Below are positions 14,978 to 23,138 of a stretch of 64,000 nucleotides of DNA, one piece after another. Positions within the stretch are counted from its first letter, which is position 1, and every line of letters starts with the position of its first letter. Origin of the DNA: Clostridiaceae bacterium OM02-2AC. GTDB lineage: Bacteria; Bacillota_I; Bacilli_A; Erysipelotrichales; Erysipelotrichaceae. The position numbers and the translations under genes are program-made. The stretch lies in contig QULU01000011.1 of assembly GCA_003481775.1 (NCBI GenBank), positions 1 to 64,000 of the forward strand, written 5' to 3'. Below the pieces are notes generated by a model, which did no database searches, was not told the DNA's origin, and saw only the letters and a program-made list of their open reading frames with translations.

Positions 14978-15919
14978 ATGTATCCTATGAAGCTAAAGCC
15001 TGTATATGATAAAACCATATGGGCAAACGATCGTCTGACAACCATGCGCGGTATGGAAGAAAAAGGGCTGGGTACCTGCTGGGAGATCAGTGCCCATCCA
15101 CATGCAAAAAACGTGATACTGAATGGGAAATATGCAGGGAAAACGCTGGATGAGCTGATTCAGGCGGATCCGCAATCCATACTGGGAGAAAAACAGCTGC
15201 ATCAGATGCTGCGCCTTGCATATCTGGACGCCAGAGAGGATTTGTCCATTCAGGTGCATCCGTATGATGAATATGCAAGAGCGCATGAAAACGATGAAGG
15301 AAAAACGGAGTCCTGGTATATTCTGGAAGCAGATCAGGGAGCTACGCTGGTAGCCGGAACGACTGCATCGGATGCAGCGGTAATCAAAGCTGCTGTTGCA
15401 AATGATCAGGTTGAGGATTATGTGCGCAAGGTCGAGGTGGAGGCCGGTGATTTCGTATGCATTGATGCCGGTATGCTGCATGCACTGGGAAAAGGCATTC
15501 TCGCACTCGAGGTTGGACAGAATTCCAATACGACCTATCGTTTTTATGATTACCATCGTAAGGATGCGAATGGCAGAGAGCGTGAGCTGCATATTGATAA
15601 AAGCTTTGCTGTCGCAGATTTCGGACTTCGCTGTGAAAAGGTGGCATCGCCTTTTACGGATGCGGATACCACGCAGGAGAAAATGCTGGTTGACCGGCGG
15701 GAATTCAGCGTGCGTCTGGTTGATGTTGCGGGAAGCTATGTGCTGCCGCAGGATGAGAAGCGCTTTTACTGTCTCAGCAATGTTTCCGCAGACTGTGTCC
15801 TTCGCTATCAGGGCGAAGAGCTTCCATTTGCGTTTACAGAGAATATTTTCGTACCGGCTGGCTGCCCGGATATCGAAATCTGTGGAAAGGCGCGTATTCT
15901 GGTAAGTTTTGTAAGATAA
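14978..15919 (+). CDS. manA: Type I mannose-6-phosphate isomerase
   Basis: A 313-residue zinc cupin enzyme interconverting mannose 6-phosphate and fructose 6-phosphate. Metal ligands are recognisable: Gln and His in SIQVHPYDEYA, Glu in KTESWYIL, and His in DAGMLHALGKG. The NSNTTYRFYDY and arginine-containing RELHIDK strands that follow are typical of short Firmicutes ManA. AAAGAGGTAG precedes the ATG. It is preceded by two promoters, a cre box and a TGTAATTACA operator. It lies upstream of the mannose-type PTS at 16416, which suggests a mannose or mannosyl substrate. It is one of three ManA homologues here. Confidence 0.9.
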   Translation: MYPMKLKPVYDKTIWANDRLTTMRGMEEKGLGTCWEISAHPHAKNVILNGKYAGKTLDELIQADPQSILGEKQLHQMLRLAYLDAREDLSIQVHPYDEYARAHENDEGKTESWYILEADQGATLVAGTTASDAAVIKAAVANDQVEDYVRKVEVEAGDFVCIDAGMLHALGKGILALEVGQNSNTTYRFYDYHRKDANGRERELHIDKSFAVADFGLRCEKVASPFTDADTTQEKMLVDRREFSVRLVDVAGSYVLPQDEKRFYCLSNVSADCVLRYQGEELPFAFTENIFVPAGCPDIEICGKARILVSFVR

Positions 15920-16108
15920 ATTTTTCACACAATATTCACATAAAAACGTGTATGTGGCTAAAAATAGCTGTAAATATGCGTTTTTTTCTATTTCAGATAG
16001 AACATTTTGGTTAAAATGTGTGATTACATTTGTAATTATGTGAGAAAAATTTATCAAAACAGTTGAAATTACGAGGAACGTGGTGTAAGATTACAATGTA
16101 AATAGCGG

Positions 16109-16124
16109 AGGTAAGCGATTACAT
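16109..16124. promoter_or_regulatory. cre-like site
   Basis: AGGTAAGCGATTACAT matches the cre consensus except for G instead of T at the second position. A second near-match, ATGCAAACGCATAAAA (16243-16258), differs at one core base. Both suggest carbon catabolite control of the PTS operon. Confidence 0.45.
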
Positions 16125-16343
16125 TTCAACGAAAGCTGGTCACTTCGAAATGTGAAAGCTGCCATAACACAGACAGAGCTGGTATGGTCTGGTGTTTCAA
16201 AACGTATACCTTATGAGACATACTGAAAAATCCCTGTTTTCTATGCAAACGCATAAAAAAACAGATGATTTTACAGGAATATCATCTGTACTATTAAGTA
16301 TAGGTTCATGCATAAGGCGGGTAAGAAAAAGGATTTGGTAGGG

Positions 16344-16367
16344 AAGCCAAAATATTTTTTTGGCCTT
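16344..16367 (+). terminator. Hairpin in the PTS leader (attenuator candidate)
   Basis: GCCAAAA (16346-16352) pairs with TTTTGGC (16358-16364), with short flanking A-T extensions. It lies about 40 bp before the AAAGGAGG ribosome binding site of the IIA gene. With the upstream ACAGATGAT/ATCATCTGT hairpin (16261-16289) it may form an attenuator or RNA-stability element. Confidence 0.4.
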
Positions 16368-16415
16368 TCGCACCGTAGTTTTGTTCTGTGTCCGTGAAAA
16401 AAAGGAGGACGACAA

Positions 16416-16844
16416 ATGAAATACGTGATTATGGTAAGTCATGGTGAATTTGCACCGGGACTGCATTCCGCTGTCAAAATGATGACAGGCGAACGTGACG
16501 ATGTCCTGAGTACAAGTCTGAAGGCTGATATGAGTGCTGATGAATTTGCAGCAAACTTCAGAACTCTGGTAGAGCCGCTGAATGCAGACGACAGTGTTAT
16601 TCTGCTGGCAGACATTCTAAGTGGATCTCCATTCACCAACGCACTGGCTGTTCTTGATGAAAAAGGCCTGATGCCGAACACATTAGTGATTGCAGGTATG
16701 AATATGCCGCTGGCAATCACCGCCGTATTGATGAAAGATAATTTTGACGATGCAGAGCTGTTGAAAGAAACGCTGCTGAGCGAGGGTCATGCCGGTCTTA
16801 CTGAATTCAAGGTAGAGAGCGATGACGCGGAAGACGATATTTAA
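16416..16844 (+). CDS. PTS mannose-family IIA component
   Basis: A 142-residue cytosolic phosphocarrier. His9 in MVSHGEFAPG is the phosphorylation site that accepts phosphate from HPr. The fold continues through ILLADILSGSPFTNAL, typical of EIIA-Man. It starts a IIA-IIB-IIC-IID operon, each gene with a strong RBS (here AAAGGAGGACGAC). Codon use is markedly biased (GGT, GCT, CTG), as in highly expressed genes and unlike most neighbours. Substrate is probably glucose, mannose or a hexosamine; the nearby manA favours mannose. The acidic tail DDAEDDI is unusual but harmless. Confidence 0.93.
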   Translation: MKYVIMVSHGEFAPGLHSAVKMMTGERDDVLSTSLKADMSADEFAANFRTLVEPLNADDSVILLADILSGSPFTNALAVLDEKGLMPNTLVIAGMNMPLAITAVLMKDNFDDAELLKETLLSEGHAGLTEFKVESDDAEDDI

Positions 16845-16877
16845 ACATCGGAATTTAATCTAAGGAGGACATAAATC

Positions 16878-17369
16878 ATGATTAGTTTTGTACGAGTTGA
16901 CGATCGTATCATTCACGGTCAGATCATCACACGCTGGTCCAAGGAATATCCTTGCGACGGTATCATTGCAGTAAACGACAAGGCTGCTACTACACCTGTT
17001 CTGAAACAGTCATTCGTAGCATCCACAGACAAAAAAGTATTTGTATGGACAAAGGAACACTTCCTTGAAAAAGCACAGACAGTGCTTGACAGCAACAAGC
17101 GATACTTCCTGATTACGAAGAATCCGGTTGACATGAAAGAGCTGCTGGTTGACAACAAGTTTGTACCAAGTGATGTAAAACGTGTTGTTATCGGTCCTTG
17201 CAACGACCGTCCAGGTGCTACCAAGCTGGGGCAGAACCAGTCCATCACACAGGAAGAAGCAGAAGCATGCGAAGCAATGACAAACGCTGGTTTCGATGTA
17301 TTCTTTGCACTGCTGGAAGAAACTGCTATCGGTTCCTGGCCAAAATTCAGATCTAAATTCGGATACTAA
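16878..17369 (+). CDS. PTS mannose/fructose/sorbose IIB component
   Basis: A 163-residue cytosolic phosphotransfer domain. His13 in RVDDRIIHGQI is the phosphorylated histidine that passes phosphate to the sugar. The length and the C-terminal FALLEETAIGSWPKF segment fit the EIIB-Man family. It lies 33 bp after IIA with TAAGGAGGACATAAATC before the ATG. Codon usage is the same strongly biased type as in IIA. It partners the IIC and IID permease subunits encoded next. Confidence 0.94.
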   Translation: MISFVRVDDRIIHGQIITRWSKEYPCDGIIAVNDKAATTPVLKQSFVASTDKKVFVWTKEHFLEKAQTVLDSNKRYFLITKNPVDMKELLVDNKFVPSDVKRVVIGPCNDRPGATKLGQNQSITQEEAEACEAMTNAGFDVFFALLEETAIGSWPKFRSKFGY

Positions 17370-17433
17370 TAAATTGGGAGATTTGTGTTCGAATTAGATT
17401 AGATAAATTCAAAAAGGAAAAGGAGATGAATTT

Positions 17434-18273
17434 ATGATTTCTTGGGTACAGGCTGCTTTACTCGGTCTTATGAGTTGTTGTGCGGCCTCCACAATTGCAT
17501 GTTTAGGTACTACAGTTGGTAACTACACATTGAACAGACCATTGATCGCATCCGTATTTGTAGGGTTGATCCTTGGTGACGTTAAGGGATGTATTCAGAT
17601 TGCAATCCCTATGCAGATTATTTATATCGCGCTGGTAACTCCAGGTGGTACCGTAGCAGCGGATTTACGTGCCGTTTCTTACATTGGTATCCCTCTGGCT
17701 TGGGCTCTTGCGAAATCTCAGGGTCTTGACCTTGGTGGTTCTGAAGCAAGTGGTCTTGCAGGTGCTTTAGGTGCCATGGTTGGTACTGTAGGTACTGTAC
17801 AGTTCTACGGAACTGCGATGATGAACCTTGTTTGGCAGCACATTGGATGGGCTCGTCTGGACAAGAAAGATTTCAGTATTATCGGTAAGGTTGAAGTTAT
17901 TTTCCCTCTTATCTCTCACTTACTGATTTCCTTCATCCCTGTTATGCTGATTGTTTACTATGGTGCAGATGCTGTTGACCAGTTCAAGGAAGCACTGCCT
18001 ATGGATTCCTGGTATATGAAATCCCTGTTTACATTAGGTAGCTTGCTGCCTGCAGTCGGAATCGCAATCCTGCTGAAATCCGTTGTAAACAAGGCAACTG
18101 ACCTGATCTTCTTCTTATTTGGTTTCACACTGGCAGGTTCTATGCACCTGACTCTGATTGCTGCAACTGCAGTTGGTGCTGTATTTGCATTGATTAACTA
18201 CCAGATGACGATGATTAGAAACAGAGCTGCAGCAGGTCCTGCAGGAATTGACGATGATGAGGAGGACATTTAA
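17434..18273 (+). CDS. PTS mannose/fructose/sorbose IIC component
   Basis: A 279-residue integral membrane subunit forming the sugar channel together with IID. About eight hydrophobic stretches are visible. Conserved EIIC-Man features include LNRPLIASVFVGLILGDV and the PGGTVAADLR loop. The tail is acidic (DDDEEDI). AAAAGGAGATGAA precedes the ATG. It ends 2 bases before the IID start, so translation is coupled. Confidence 0.94.
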   Translation: MISWVQAALLGLMSCCAASTIACLGTTVGNYTLNRPLIASVFVGLILGDVKGCIQIAIPMQIIYIALVTPGGTVAADLRAVSYIGIPLAWALAKSQGLDLGGSEASGLAGALGAMVGTVGTVQFYGTAMMNLVWQHIGWARLDKKDFSIIGKVEVIFPLISHLLISFIPVMLIVYYGADAVDQFKEALPMDSWYMKSLFTLGSLLPAVGIAILLKSVVNKATDLIFFLFGFTLAGSMHLTLIAATAVGAVFALINYQMTMIRNRAAAGPAGIDDDEEDI

Positions 18274-18275
18274 TT

Positions 18276-19166
18276 ATGAAAAAGGTATCGAAAAAGTCAT
18301 TAAATAGTTCTTTCTGGCGTTGGTTCTATGGTAACCTGACTTGCTTCTCTCACGAGCACATGCAGACATTCGGTTACATGTGGTCCATGTTACCAATTAT
18401 CCAGGAATTATATGAAACAAAAGATGAGCAGGCTGAAAAGCTGCAGACATATTATCCATTCTTCAACACTGAGCCTCAGATTGGTTCTATCGTAGTTGGT
18501 ATTACCGCTGGTCTTGAAGAAGCTCGTGCAAACGGTGCTGAGGAAATCGATGATGAAATGATCAATGGTATTCGTGCAGGTCTGATGGGTCCTCTGGCTG
18601 GTATCGGTGACTCTCTGATCGTTGGTACGTATATTCCAGTATTATTAGGTATCGCATTAGGTCTTGCTGAAGGCGGATCTATTATTGGTCCTCTGTTCTA
18701 TATTGTTGTATGGAACGTGACAAGTATTTTCTTCCAGAAATGGATCTATAACAAAGGTTATGAACTTGGTGGTTCTGCTGTAGAAGTTATCGTTGGTGAG
18801 CAGGCAACTGCATTACGTGAATCCGTAATCGTTATGGGTCAGGTAATCGTTGGTGCTATGGCTGGTACTTGGGTATCTATTACTACTTCTGTACAGCTGA
18901 CAACTTCTATTCAGGATAAGAAAGAACTTGTTATCGAAGGTTCCAAAGTAATCGAAAAGATTACAGGAACTCAGGAAGTACCTGTATTACTGCAGGAAAA
19001 ACTGGATGGCGCATTCCCTGGCGTATTGACTCTGCTGTTCGTACTGGGCTGCTGGTGGTTAATGGCTAAGAAAGCAATTAGTCCAATCAAAATTATGCTG
19101 CTGATGGTTGTTGTAGCTATCGTCGGTGTTCTTGTTGGATTCTTCGATCCAAATCTGTCTTACTAA
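18276..19166 (+). CDS. PTS mannose/fructose/sorbose IID component
   Basis: A 296-residue membrane subunit. Conserved EIID-Man segments are present: SFWRWFYGNLTCFSHEH near the N-terminus, GLMGPLAGIGDSLIVGT in the middle, and hydrophobic helices at the C-terminal end. It follows IIC by 2 bp with GAGGAGGACA as RBS inside IIC. The stop is followed by a hairpin that probably reduces read-through into the 103-residue gene. Confidence 0.94.
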   Translation: MKKVSKKSLNSSFWRWFYGNLTCFSHEHMQTFGYMWSMLPIIQELYETKDEQAEKLQTYYPFFNTEPQIGSIVVGITAGLEEARANGAEEIDDEMINGIRAGLMGPLAGIGDSLIVGTYIPVLLGIALGLAEGGSIIGPLFYIVVWNVTSIFFQKWIYNKGYELGGSAVEVIVGEQATALRESVIVMGQVIVGAMAGTWVSITTSVQLTTSIQDKKELVIEGSKVIEKITGTQEVPVLLQEKLDGAFPGVLTLLFVLGCWWLMAKKAISPIKIMLLMVVVAIVGVLVGFFDPNLSY

Positions 19167-19185
19167 TCAACAAAAAAATAGAAAT

Positions 19186-19219
19186 ATCATCCCTGCCTCC
19201 CAAGTGGGGATGATTTCTT
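19186..19219 (+). terminator. Weak terminator/attenuator after IID
   Basis: ATCATCCC (19186-19193) pairs with GGGATGAT (19207-19214), followed by TTCTTT. The interrupted T-tract suggests partial termination, leaving lower expression of the next gene. Confidence 0.6.
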
Positions 19220-19239
19220 TATAACAGGAGGTATAAGCG

Positions 19240-19551
19240 ATGAAGAAATCAGAGAAGGATGCATTGAAACAGAAAATACAGTCTGAAAATATACTGGTAC
19301 GCCGGCTTGGAAGCTGGGTCAAGGTTGGAGGAATTATCTTCCTTGTGACTGCAGGCCTTTGTGTCTGGGGATTTACCGGTATGAAAGATCCTATTTTACC
19401 GGATATCAGTGATACAGTCCGTAATGTGATTAAGTGGATTGCTCTGGTTGGTGCAATTCTATCTGGTGGATTCACCATTATGTCCTTCATGAGCTTCCGT
19501 AATGGGAAGAAGCATGTTTTGGCAATGATTGACGAATTGAAAGGGTTTTAA
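19240..19551 (+). CDS. Small membrane protein downstream of the PTS
   Basis: A 103-residue protein of unknown function. Two hydrophobic helices (about 29-50 and 64-85) flank a short external loop (MKDPILPDISD), and both ends are charged. ACAGGAGGTATAAGCG precedes the ATG. It sits behind the leaky terminator of the PTS operon and before a strong one. It may therefore be a co-transcribed accessory protein, comparable in position to the small ManO-like proteins of other mannose PTS operons but without recognisable similarity. Confidence 0.65.
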   Translation: MKKSEKDALKQKIQSENILVRRLGSWVKVGGIIFLVTAGLCVWGFTGMKDPILPDISDTVRNVIKWIALVGAILSGGFTIMSFMSFRNGKKHVLAMIDELKGF

Positions 19552-19580
19552 AAATATCCCAATCTAATTTAGATATCCGA

Positions 19581-19604
19581 AAACTTCCTATGGGAAGTTT
19601 TTTT
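19581..19604 (+). terminator. Intrinsic terminator of the PTS transcript
   Basis: AAACTTCC (19581-19588) pairs with GGAAGTTT (19593-19600), with T residues to 19604. Nothing recognisable lies between here and 19956. Confidence 0.85.
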
Positions 19605-19956
19605 GTGCTCGATCGTGCGTATGAATGCATTTATACACATTTGTAACATAGGCAGCAAGGGAGGGCATATGATGCCGATGACTTCAAAACAGATCGTTAA
19701 AGCTTAAACAGAGCAGGTTTATTGATATGAATGGTAGGTTCTCATAAATTATGGAAAGAAGCGGTGTTGTTCCTTTTCATGCATAAGTGCATCCGTTTGC
19801 ACGAGATATGAGCGATCCAGTAATCCAAAAGCATTCTGATATTCTGTCATTTAAACATACAAAAGCCTAGAAAAGGCGACTATATGCTATACAGTAGGCA
19901 ACCAAGGAACGTCATAGCTGGACCATCTTAATTGAAAGTGATATTTATTTACGAAT

Positions 19957-19988
19957 AAAAAAGAATAACCGAATACTCAGTTATTCTT
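19957..19988 (-). terminator. Terminator overlapping the GT14 stop codon
   Basis: Minus strand: AAGAATAAC (19988-19980, containing the UAA stop) pairs with GTTATTCTT (19969-19961), then U residues. Confidence 0.75.
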
Positions 19989-20856
19989 CCGTTTCTAAAT
20001 TAGCATTGTATGCATCGAAATATTTTTCATATAGAGTGAAATCTTCATCAACGAGAATAGCACCCGCAAACAGTGCCTCCGGATATCGATCAATCGCCTC
20101 CTGTGTAGTGGGGCGTGTATTTTGACTGCGTTCCCATTTTCCGTTTCCTACAACACGGTAATCATTATTTACATGTTCAACGCATTTGTTGCCAAACTTA
20201 TCCAGCATCATAGGGATATACATTTCCTCGGCATACCAGGATAATTTGAATGTCGTGGAGCAATAGTCAAAGTTATCCGCAAGAATCTGTGCACTGGTAT
20301 GTGTCAGCATAAACCATGGGCTGCCAATTTGAATGACATCATGCAATGTTCTACGGATGTGCAGAGCATACAGTAAGCTTCCGAAGCCTCTGGTTATTGC
20401 ACGCGTCGCTTTTCCTCTTGGAAAGGCCAGAAGATTCGTGAAGGGATAATACTTTAAAGTCTGTTTGCGAAGCGCAGGCTCCTCTTTCTCAGACGTTTCA
20501 ACATAATAGAAATCCTTACCATTCTGTTCTTCCAGAAATGCGGTAATTTCCTCCCTTGTTTTTATCGGCATCATACCATCATTCAAATTTATATAATAAT
20601 CAAATCCGATCTGAACAGCTTCCTTCATCTGAATCAGTGTACCCCTTGCCATTGACATATCGCCTTCCTGAGCGAATTCCTGTGTGTGGGAAATATGTAC
20701 TCTGGAATAATCCATGTAAACAAATTGAACCTGTTCTCTCAAATCATCATCATTGATCATAATAAAAACGTGATCCCCTTGTTTGGTAAGCTGATTGATC
20801 GTTTCTACAACCTCATCGTATTTCCGGTCTGAATGCATCAGATATGCTATTTTCAT
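19981..20856 (-). CDS. Glycosyltransferase family 14-like (core-2/I-branching type)
   Basis: A 291-residue protein with the GT14/Branch-domain layout: KIAYLMHSDR at the N-terminus, an early segment predicting a Rossmann-like strand-helix pattern, YINLNDGMMPIKTREEI, and SPWFMLTHTSAQIL. The C-terminal SWYAEEMYIPMML corresponds to the region around the catalytic glutamate in the family. It probably transfers GlcNAc, xylose or another sugar to a cell-surface glycan. The ATG at 20856 lies 7 bases after GGAGG; that at 20862 lies inside the RBS. It is an orphan gene flanked by long empty spacers, with its own promoter and terminator, which may point to horizontal acquisition. Confidence 0.75.
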   Translation of the reverse strand: MKIAYLMHSDRKYDEVVETINQLTKQGDHVFIMINDDDLREQVQFVYMDYSRVHISHTQEFAQEGDMSMARGTLIQMKEAVQIGFDYYINLNDGMMPIKTREEITAFLEEQNGKDFYYVETSEKEEPALRKQTLKYYPFTNLLAFPRGKATRAITRGFGSLLYALHIRRTLHDVIQIGSPWFMLTHTSAQILADNFDYCSTTFKLSWYAEEMYIPMMLDKFGNKCVEHVNNDYRVVGNGKWERSQNTRPTTQEAIDRYPEALFAGAILVDEDFTLYEKYFDAYNANLETEE

Positions 20857-20883
20857 AATCATTCCTCCATATACTACCTGTCT

Positions 20884-20892
20884 ATTATATCA
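20884..20892 (-). promoter_or_regulatory. Extended -10 of the GT14 gene
   Basis: Minus strand TGATATAAT (20892-20884), 28 bp before the start codon. The remaining 20893-21421 shows only short unconvincing reading frames and no recognisable RNA. Confidence 0.55.
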
Positions 20893-21421
20893 TTTTCAGA
20901 TGAAAATTGTAGTGATAATCGTCATTAGAAATTCTCACAGGATGAAAGCAATATCATTTCTACAATGGAAAGTATGCGGAAGAGGTATGGCAGGGCTGGA
21001 TTTGCTGTACGTAAACATAAAACTGCTGAATTACTGAGGGAATCGTGCAGAGCATAACGCCATACAAACGCTGCGCTATTGTTATTTTTACGCTGAAGCT
21101 AACAAAGGACTACCGTTCAGTCGAAAAGATGTTTCTACGGATGTGCTTTCATGCTTTCTCACATAACAGAGTGGATGCAGAAGATTTCACTCCCTATAGG
21201 ATACAGAGCAGAGATAAAGAACGCTTTCACCTGCTTTTGATTCAATATATAGGTATTCACTGCTGCTGAACATCTACATGTGAGGATGGCACCGGTGTAA
21301 ATCCAGATGTCAGGATATGCTGGAGGGTACTGCTCAAATTGGTATGGAAATCAGAAAAGCAAAATGAAATTCGAGATATTGTATATTCTGGTTTCATGGA
21401 TTATATTTTTGTATAAGCTGA

Positions 21422-21457
21422 TAAAAAAATATCCCGTTATTGGTGACAGGATATTCT
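21422..21457 (-). terminator. Terminator of the deoC-rmlD-like unit
   Basis: Minus strand: AATATCC (21455-21449) pairs with GGATATT (21434-21428), followed by seven U residues. Confidence 0.75.
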
Positions 21458-21464
21458 TTTCGTG

Positions 21465-22334
21465 TTATTTCAACCAGCCGAAATCCTTTAGACAGGCATC
21501 CACATTTTCTTCAAAGGTGCCAAAATCAATACCATGTGCTTTCAGTTTCCGGGTATCCAGACGATAATCCCGGAAGCGGTCTGCATAGCGTTCATGATTT
21601 GGAAGAATGCAGGCATCGATTTGTTCCTGTGTGAATCCCAGCTTCTGTGCTACGATTTTTGCGGACTCATAGGTGTTATGCGTGTTGGTATCAGATACAT
21701 GATAAATGCCGGAAGGCAGCTCGATAATTTTATCAAATACATCTGCCAGCTTCTGTGCATACGTCATTCCTCGAATCTCGTTCACCGTAAATTTAGCAGG
21801 GGCCTGATAGAACATGGCATTCATAACATTACGGATAATGTTCGGTGATGCCTTGATTCCCGGGCGGCTCATGCCAAGCATCCAGGAAAAGCGCAGTATG
21901 ATATAGTCTTCCAGCGATGAGGTTATAAAGTCTTCACATTCCACCTTGTGATTGCCGTATGCCGTAACCGAGCATAACGAAGTGTCCTCTGTGAACGGCC
22001 CTTCCTCTGTTTTGCCATTAAAGCATTGCTCTGTACTGATAAAAATCAAGCGGGCATTTTTTTCTTTGCAGGCAGTCGCGATTTCCTTTGTACAGTCCAC
22101 ATTGATACGGTGTGTTAACTCCGGATACTTCTCACAGTCCGCTGTCTGAGCCATGGCTCCGGTATGAAAAACATAATCATAATCATGGGATTTAAACCAG
22201 CTGCGCACAGCATCGGTATCCCCTAAATCCAGCTCTTTTCTAGTAAGTGAAATGATCTCCATAGAGCTTTGCAGAGCCTCTTTTACCAGGGAGGCAATAT
22301 AACCGTTCCCTCCAGTGATAACTATTTTCTTCAT
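21465..22334 (-). CDS. RmlD-like NAD(P)-dependent sugar reductase (extended SDR)
   Basis: A 289-residue extended short-chain dehydrogenase. GGNGYIAS near the N-terminus is the Rossmann glycine motif. The family continues with HTGAMAQTADCE, the ISTEQCFNG strand, and the catalytic YGNHKVECE (Tyr-x3-Lys). C-terminal features fit the dTDP-4-dehydrorhamnose reductase branch. No other rhamnose pathway gene is nearby, so the substrate is more likely a catabolic sugar aldehyde or ketone. It starts 3 bases after the deoC stop and is co-transcribed with it. Family confident, reaction inferred. Confidence 0.82.
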   Translation of the reverse strand: MKKIVITGGNGYIASLVKEALQSSMEIISLTRKELDLGDTDAVRSWFKSHDYDYVFHTGAMAQTADCEKYPELTHRINVDCTKEIATACKEKNARLIFISTEQCFNGKTEEGPFTEDTSLCSVTAYGNHKVECEDFITSSLEDYIILRFSWMLGMSRPGIKASPNIIRNVMNAMFYQAPAKFTVNEIRGMTYAQKLADVFDKIIELPSGIYHVSDTNTHNTYESAKIVAQKLGFTQEQIDACILPNHERYADRFRDYRLDTRKLKAHGIDFGTFEENVDACLKDFGWLK

Positions 22335-22336
22335 TT

Positions 22337-23032
22337 TTATTGCCCTCTTTCGTTTCGGAAGCCTTCCAGAATAGCGATGGAGCTGCTGGTACCGATTCGT
22401 TCAGCACCTGCCTCAATCATAGCCTTGCACGTTTTCCAGTCACGTACACCTCCGGCAGCCTTGACCTTTACATCATCACCCACGGTCTCCTTCATCAGAC
22501 GGACATCCTCCAGGGTAGCTCCGCCGGTTCCAAAGCCTGTGCTTGTTTTGATATAATCCGGCTTCACCTTTTTTGCGATTTCCGCCAGCTTCCTGATTTC
22601 ATCCTTTTCCAGATAACAATTTTCAAAGATGACCTTACTGATTACCTTATGCGCACGACAGATTTCTGTAATCTGTCGCATTTCCTCTTCGATATAGTCC
22701 CAATGTCCCATCTTTGCCTCTCCGATGTTGATGACATAATCAATTTCATCAGCACCATCCTGTATTGCCTTTTTTGTTTCCTCCACCTTGATTTCCAAAA
22801 CACTCTGCCCCAGCGGGAAGGAAATTGCAGCGCCCACATGCACATCGCATCCCTCCAGCAGCTCCTTGCAAACGCGCACCTGTGCAGAATTGATTGCGAC
22901 CATTGCAGTCCCCAGCTCTCTTGCTTCCTTACAAAGCTTTTCAAAGTCTGCTCTTGTCGCATAGGCCTTTAAAAAGGTGTGGTCGAAATATTTGGCGAGT
23001 GATGCTTCTGTTAGCGTATTGATGATGTTCAT
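22337..23032 (-). CDS. deoC: Deoxyribose-phosphate aldolase
   Basis: A 231-residue class I aldolase cleaving 2-deoxyribose 5-phosphate to glyceraldehyde 3-phosphate and acetaldehyde. The TIM barrel shows DEIDYVIN, the Schiff-base lysine in YIKTSTGFG, and the downstream KAAGGVRDW lysine. Length fits the family. It heads a two-gene operon with an RmlD-like reductase. The promoter TTGACA-17-TATAAT overlaps a TGTAATTACA palindrome and shares its -35 region with the divergent GntR gene, making that regulator the likely controller. Neither phosphopentomutase nor nucleoside phosphorylase lies nearby. Confidence 0.93.
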   Translation of the reverse strand: MNIINTLTEASLAKYFDHTFLKAYATRADFEKLCKEARELGTAMVAINSAQVRVCKELLEGCDVHVGAAISFPLGQSVLEIKVEETKKAIQDGADEIDYVINIGEAKMGHWDYIEEEMRQITEICRAHKVISKVIFENCYLEKDEIRKLAEIAKKVKPDYIKTSTGFGTGGATLEDVRLMKETVGDDVKVKAAGGVRDWKTCKAMIEAGAERIGTSSSIAILEGFRNERGQ

Positions 23033-23049
23033 ATGATACCCTCCTTTAA

Positions 23050-23109
23050 TGTAATTACATTATAACATTGTGAACTTATGTTGTCAAATGGTACGCTATC
23101 CGTTATAAT
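23050..23109. promoter_or_regulatory. Face-to-back divergent promoters with shared -35 and operator
   Basis: Minus strand: TTGACA (23087-23082), 17 bp, TATAAT (23064-23059), overlapping TGTAATTACA (23050-23059). Plus strand: TTGTCA (23081-23086), 17 bp, TATAAT (23104-23109). The two -35 hexamers occupy the same bases, so polymerase cannot use both at once. Confidence 0.75.
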
Positions 23110-23138
23110 TAAGATATTGTGAAAAGGAGTCAAACATT

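Larger units (their letters stand above)
15920..16415 (+). promoter_or_regulatory. Long regulatory spacer before the PTS operon
   Basis: This 496-bp region shows no gene. It holds an imperfect long inverted repeat (AAATTTTTCACACA near 15917 against TGTGAGAAAAATTT near 16040-16053). Palindromes include TTACA-TT-TGTAA (16024-16035), TTACA-A-TGTAA (16091-16101) and ACATTTT/AAAATGT (16002-16019). Two cre-like boxes (16109-16124, 16243-16258) and two hairpins (16261-16289, 16344-16367) are also present. No strong sigma-A or sigma-54 promoter was identified. Confidence 0.55.

Noticed and set aside
16358..16376. TTTTGGCCTTTCGCACC before the first PTS operon as a sigma-54 promoter
   Set aside because: GG and GC are not 10 bases apart and the -12 TTGC is missing. 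The bases belong to a hairpin.
21045..21269. Short plus-strand frames in the 20.9-21.4 kb spacer
   Set aside because: No RBS, no family resemblance, and neighbouring frames look equally random. Region left as empty spacer.
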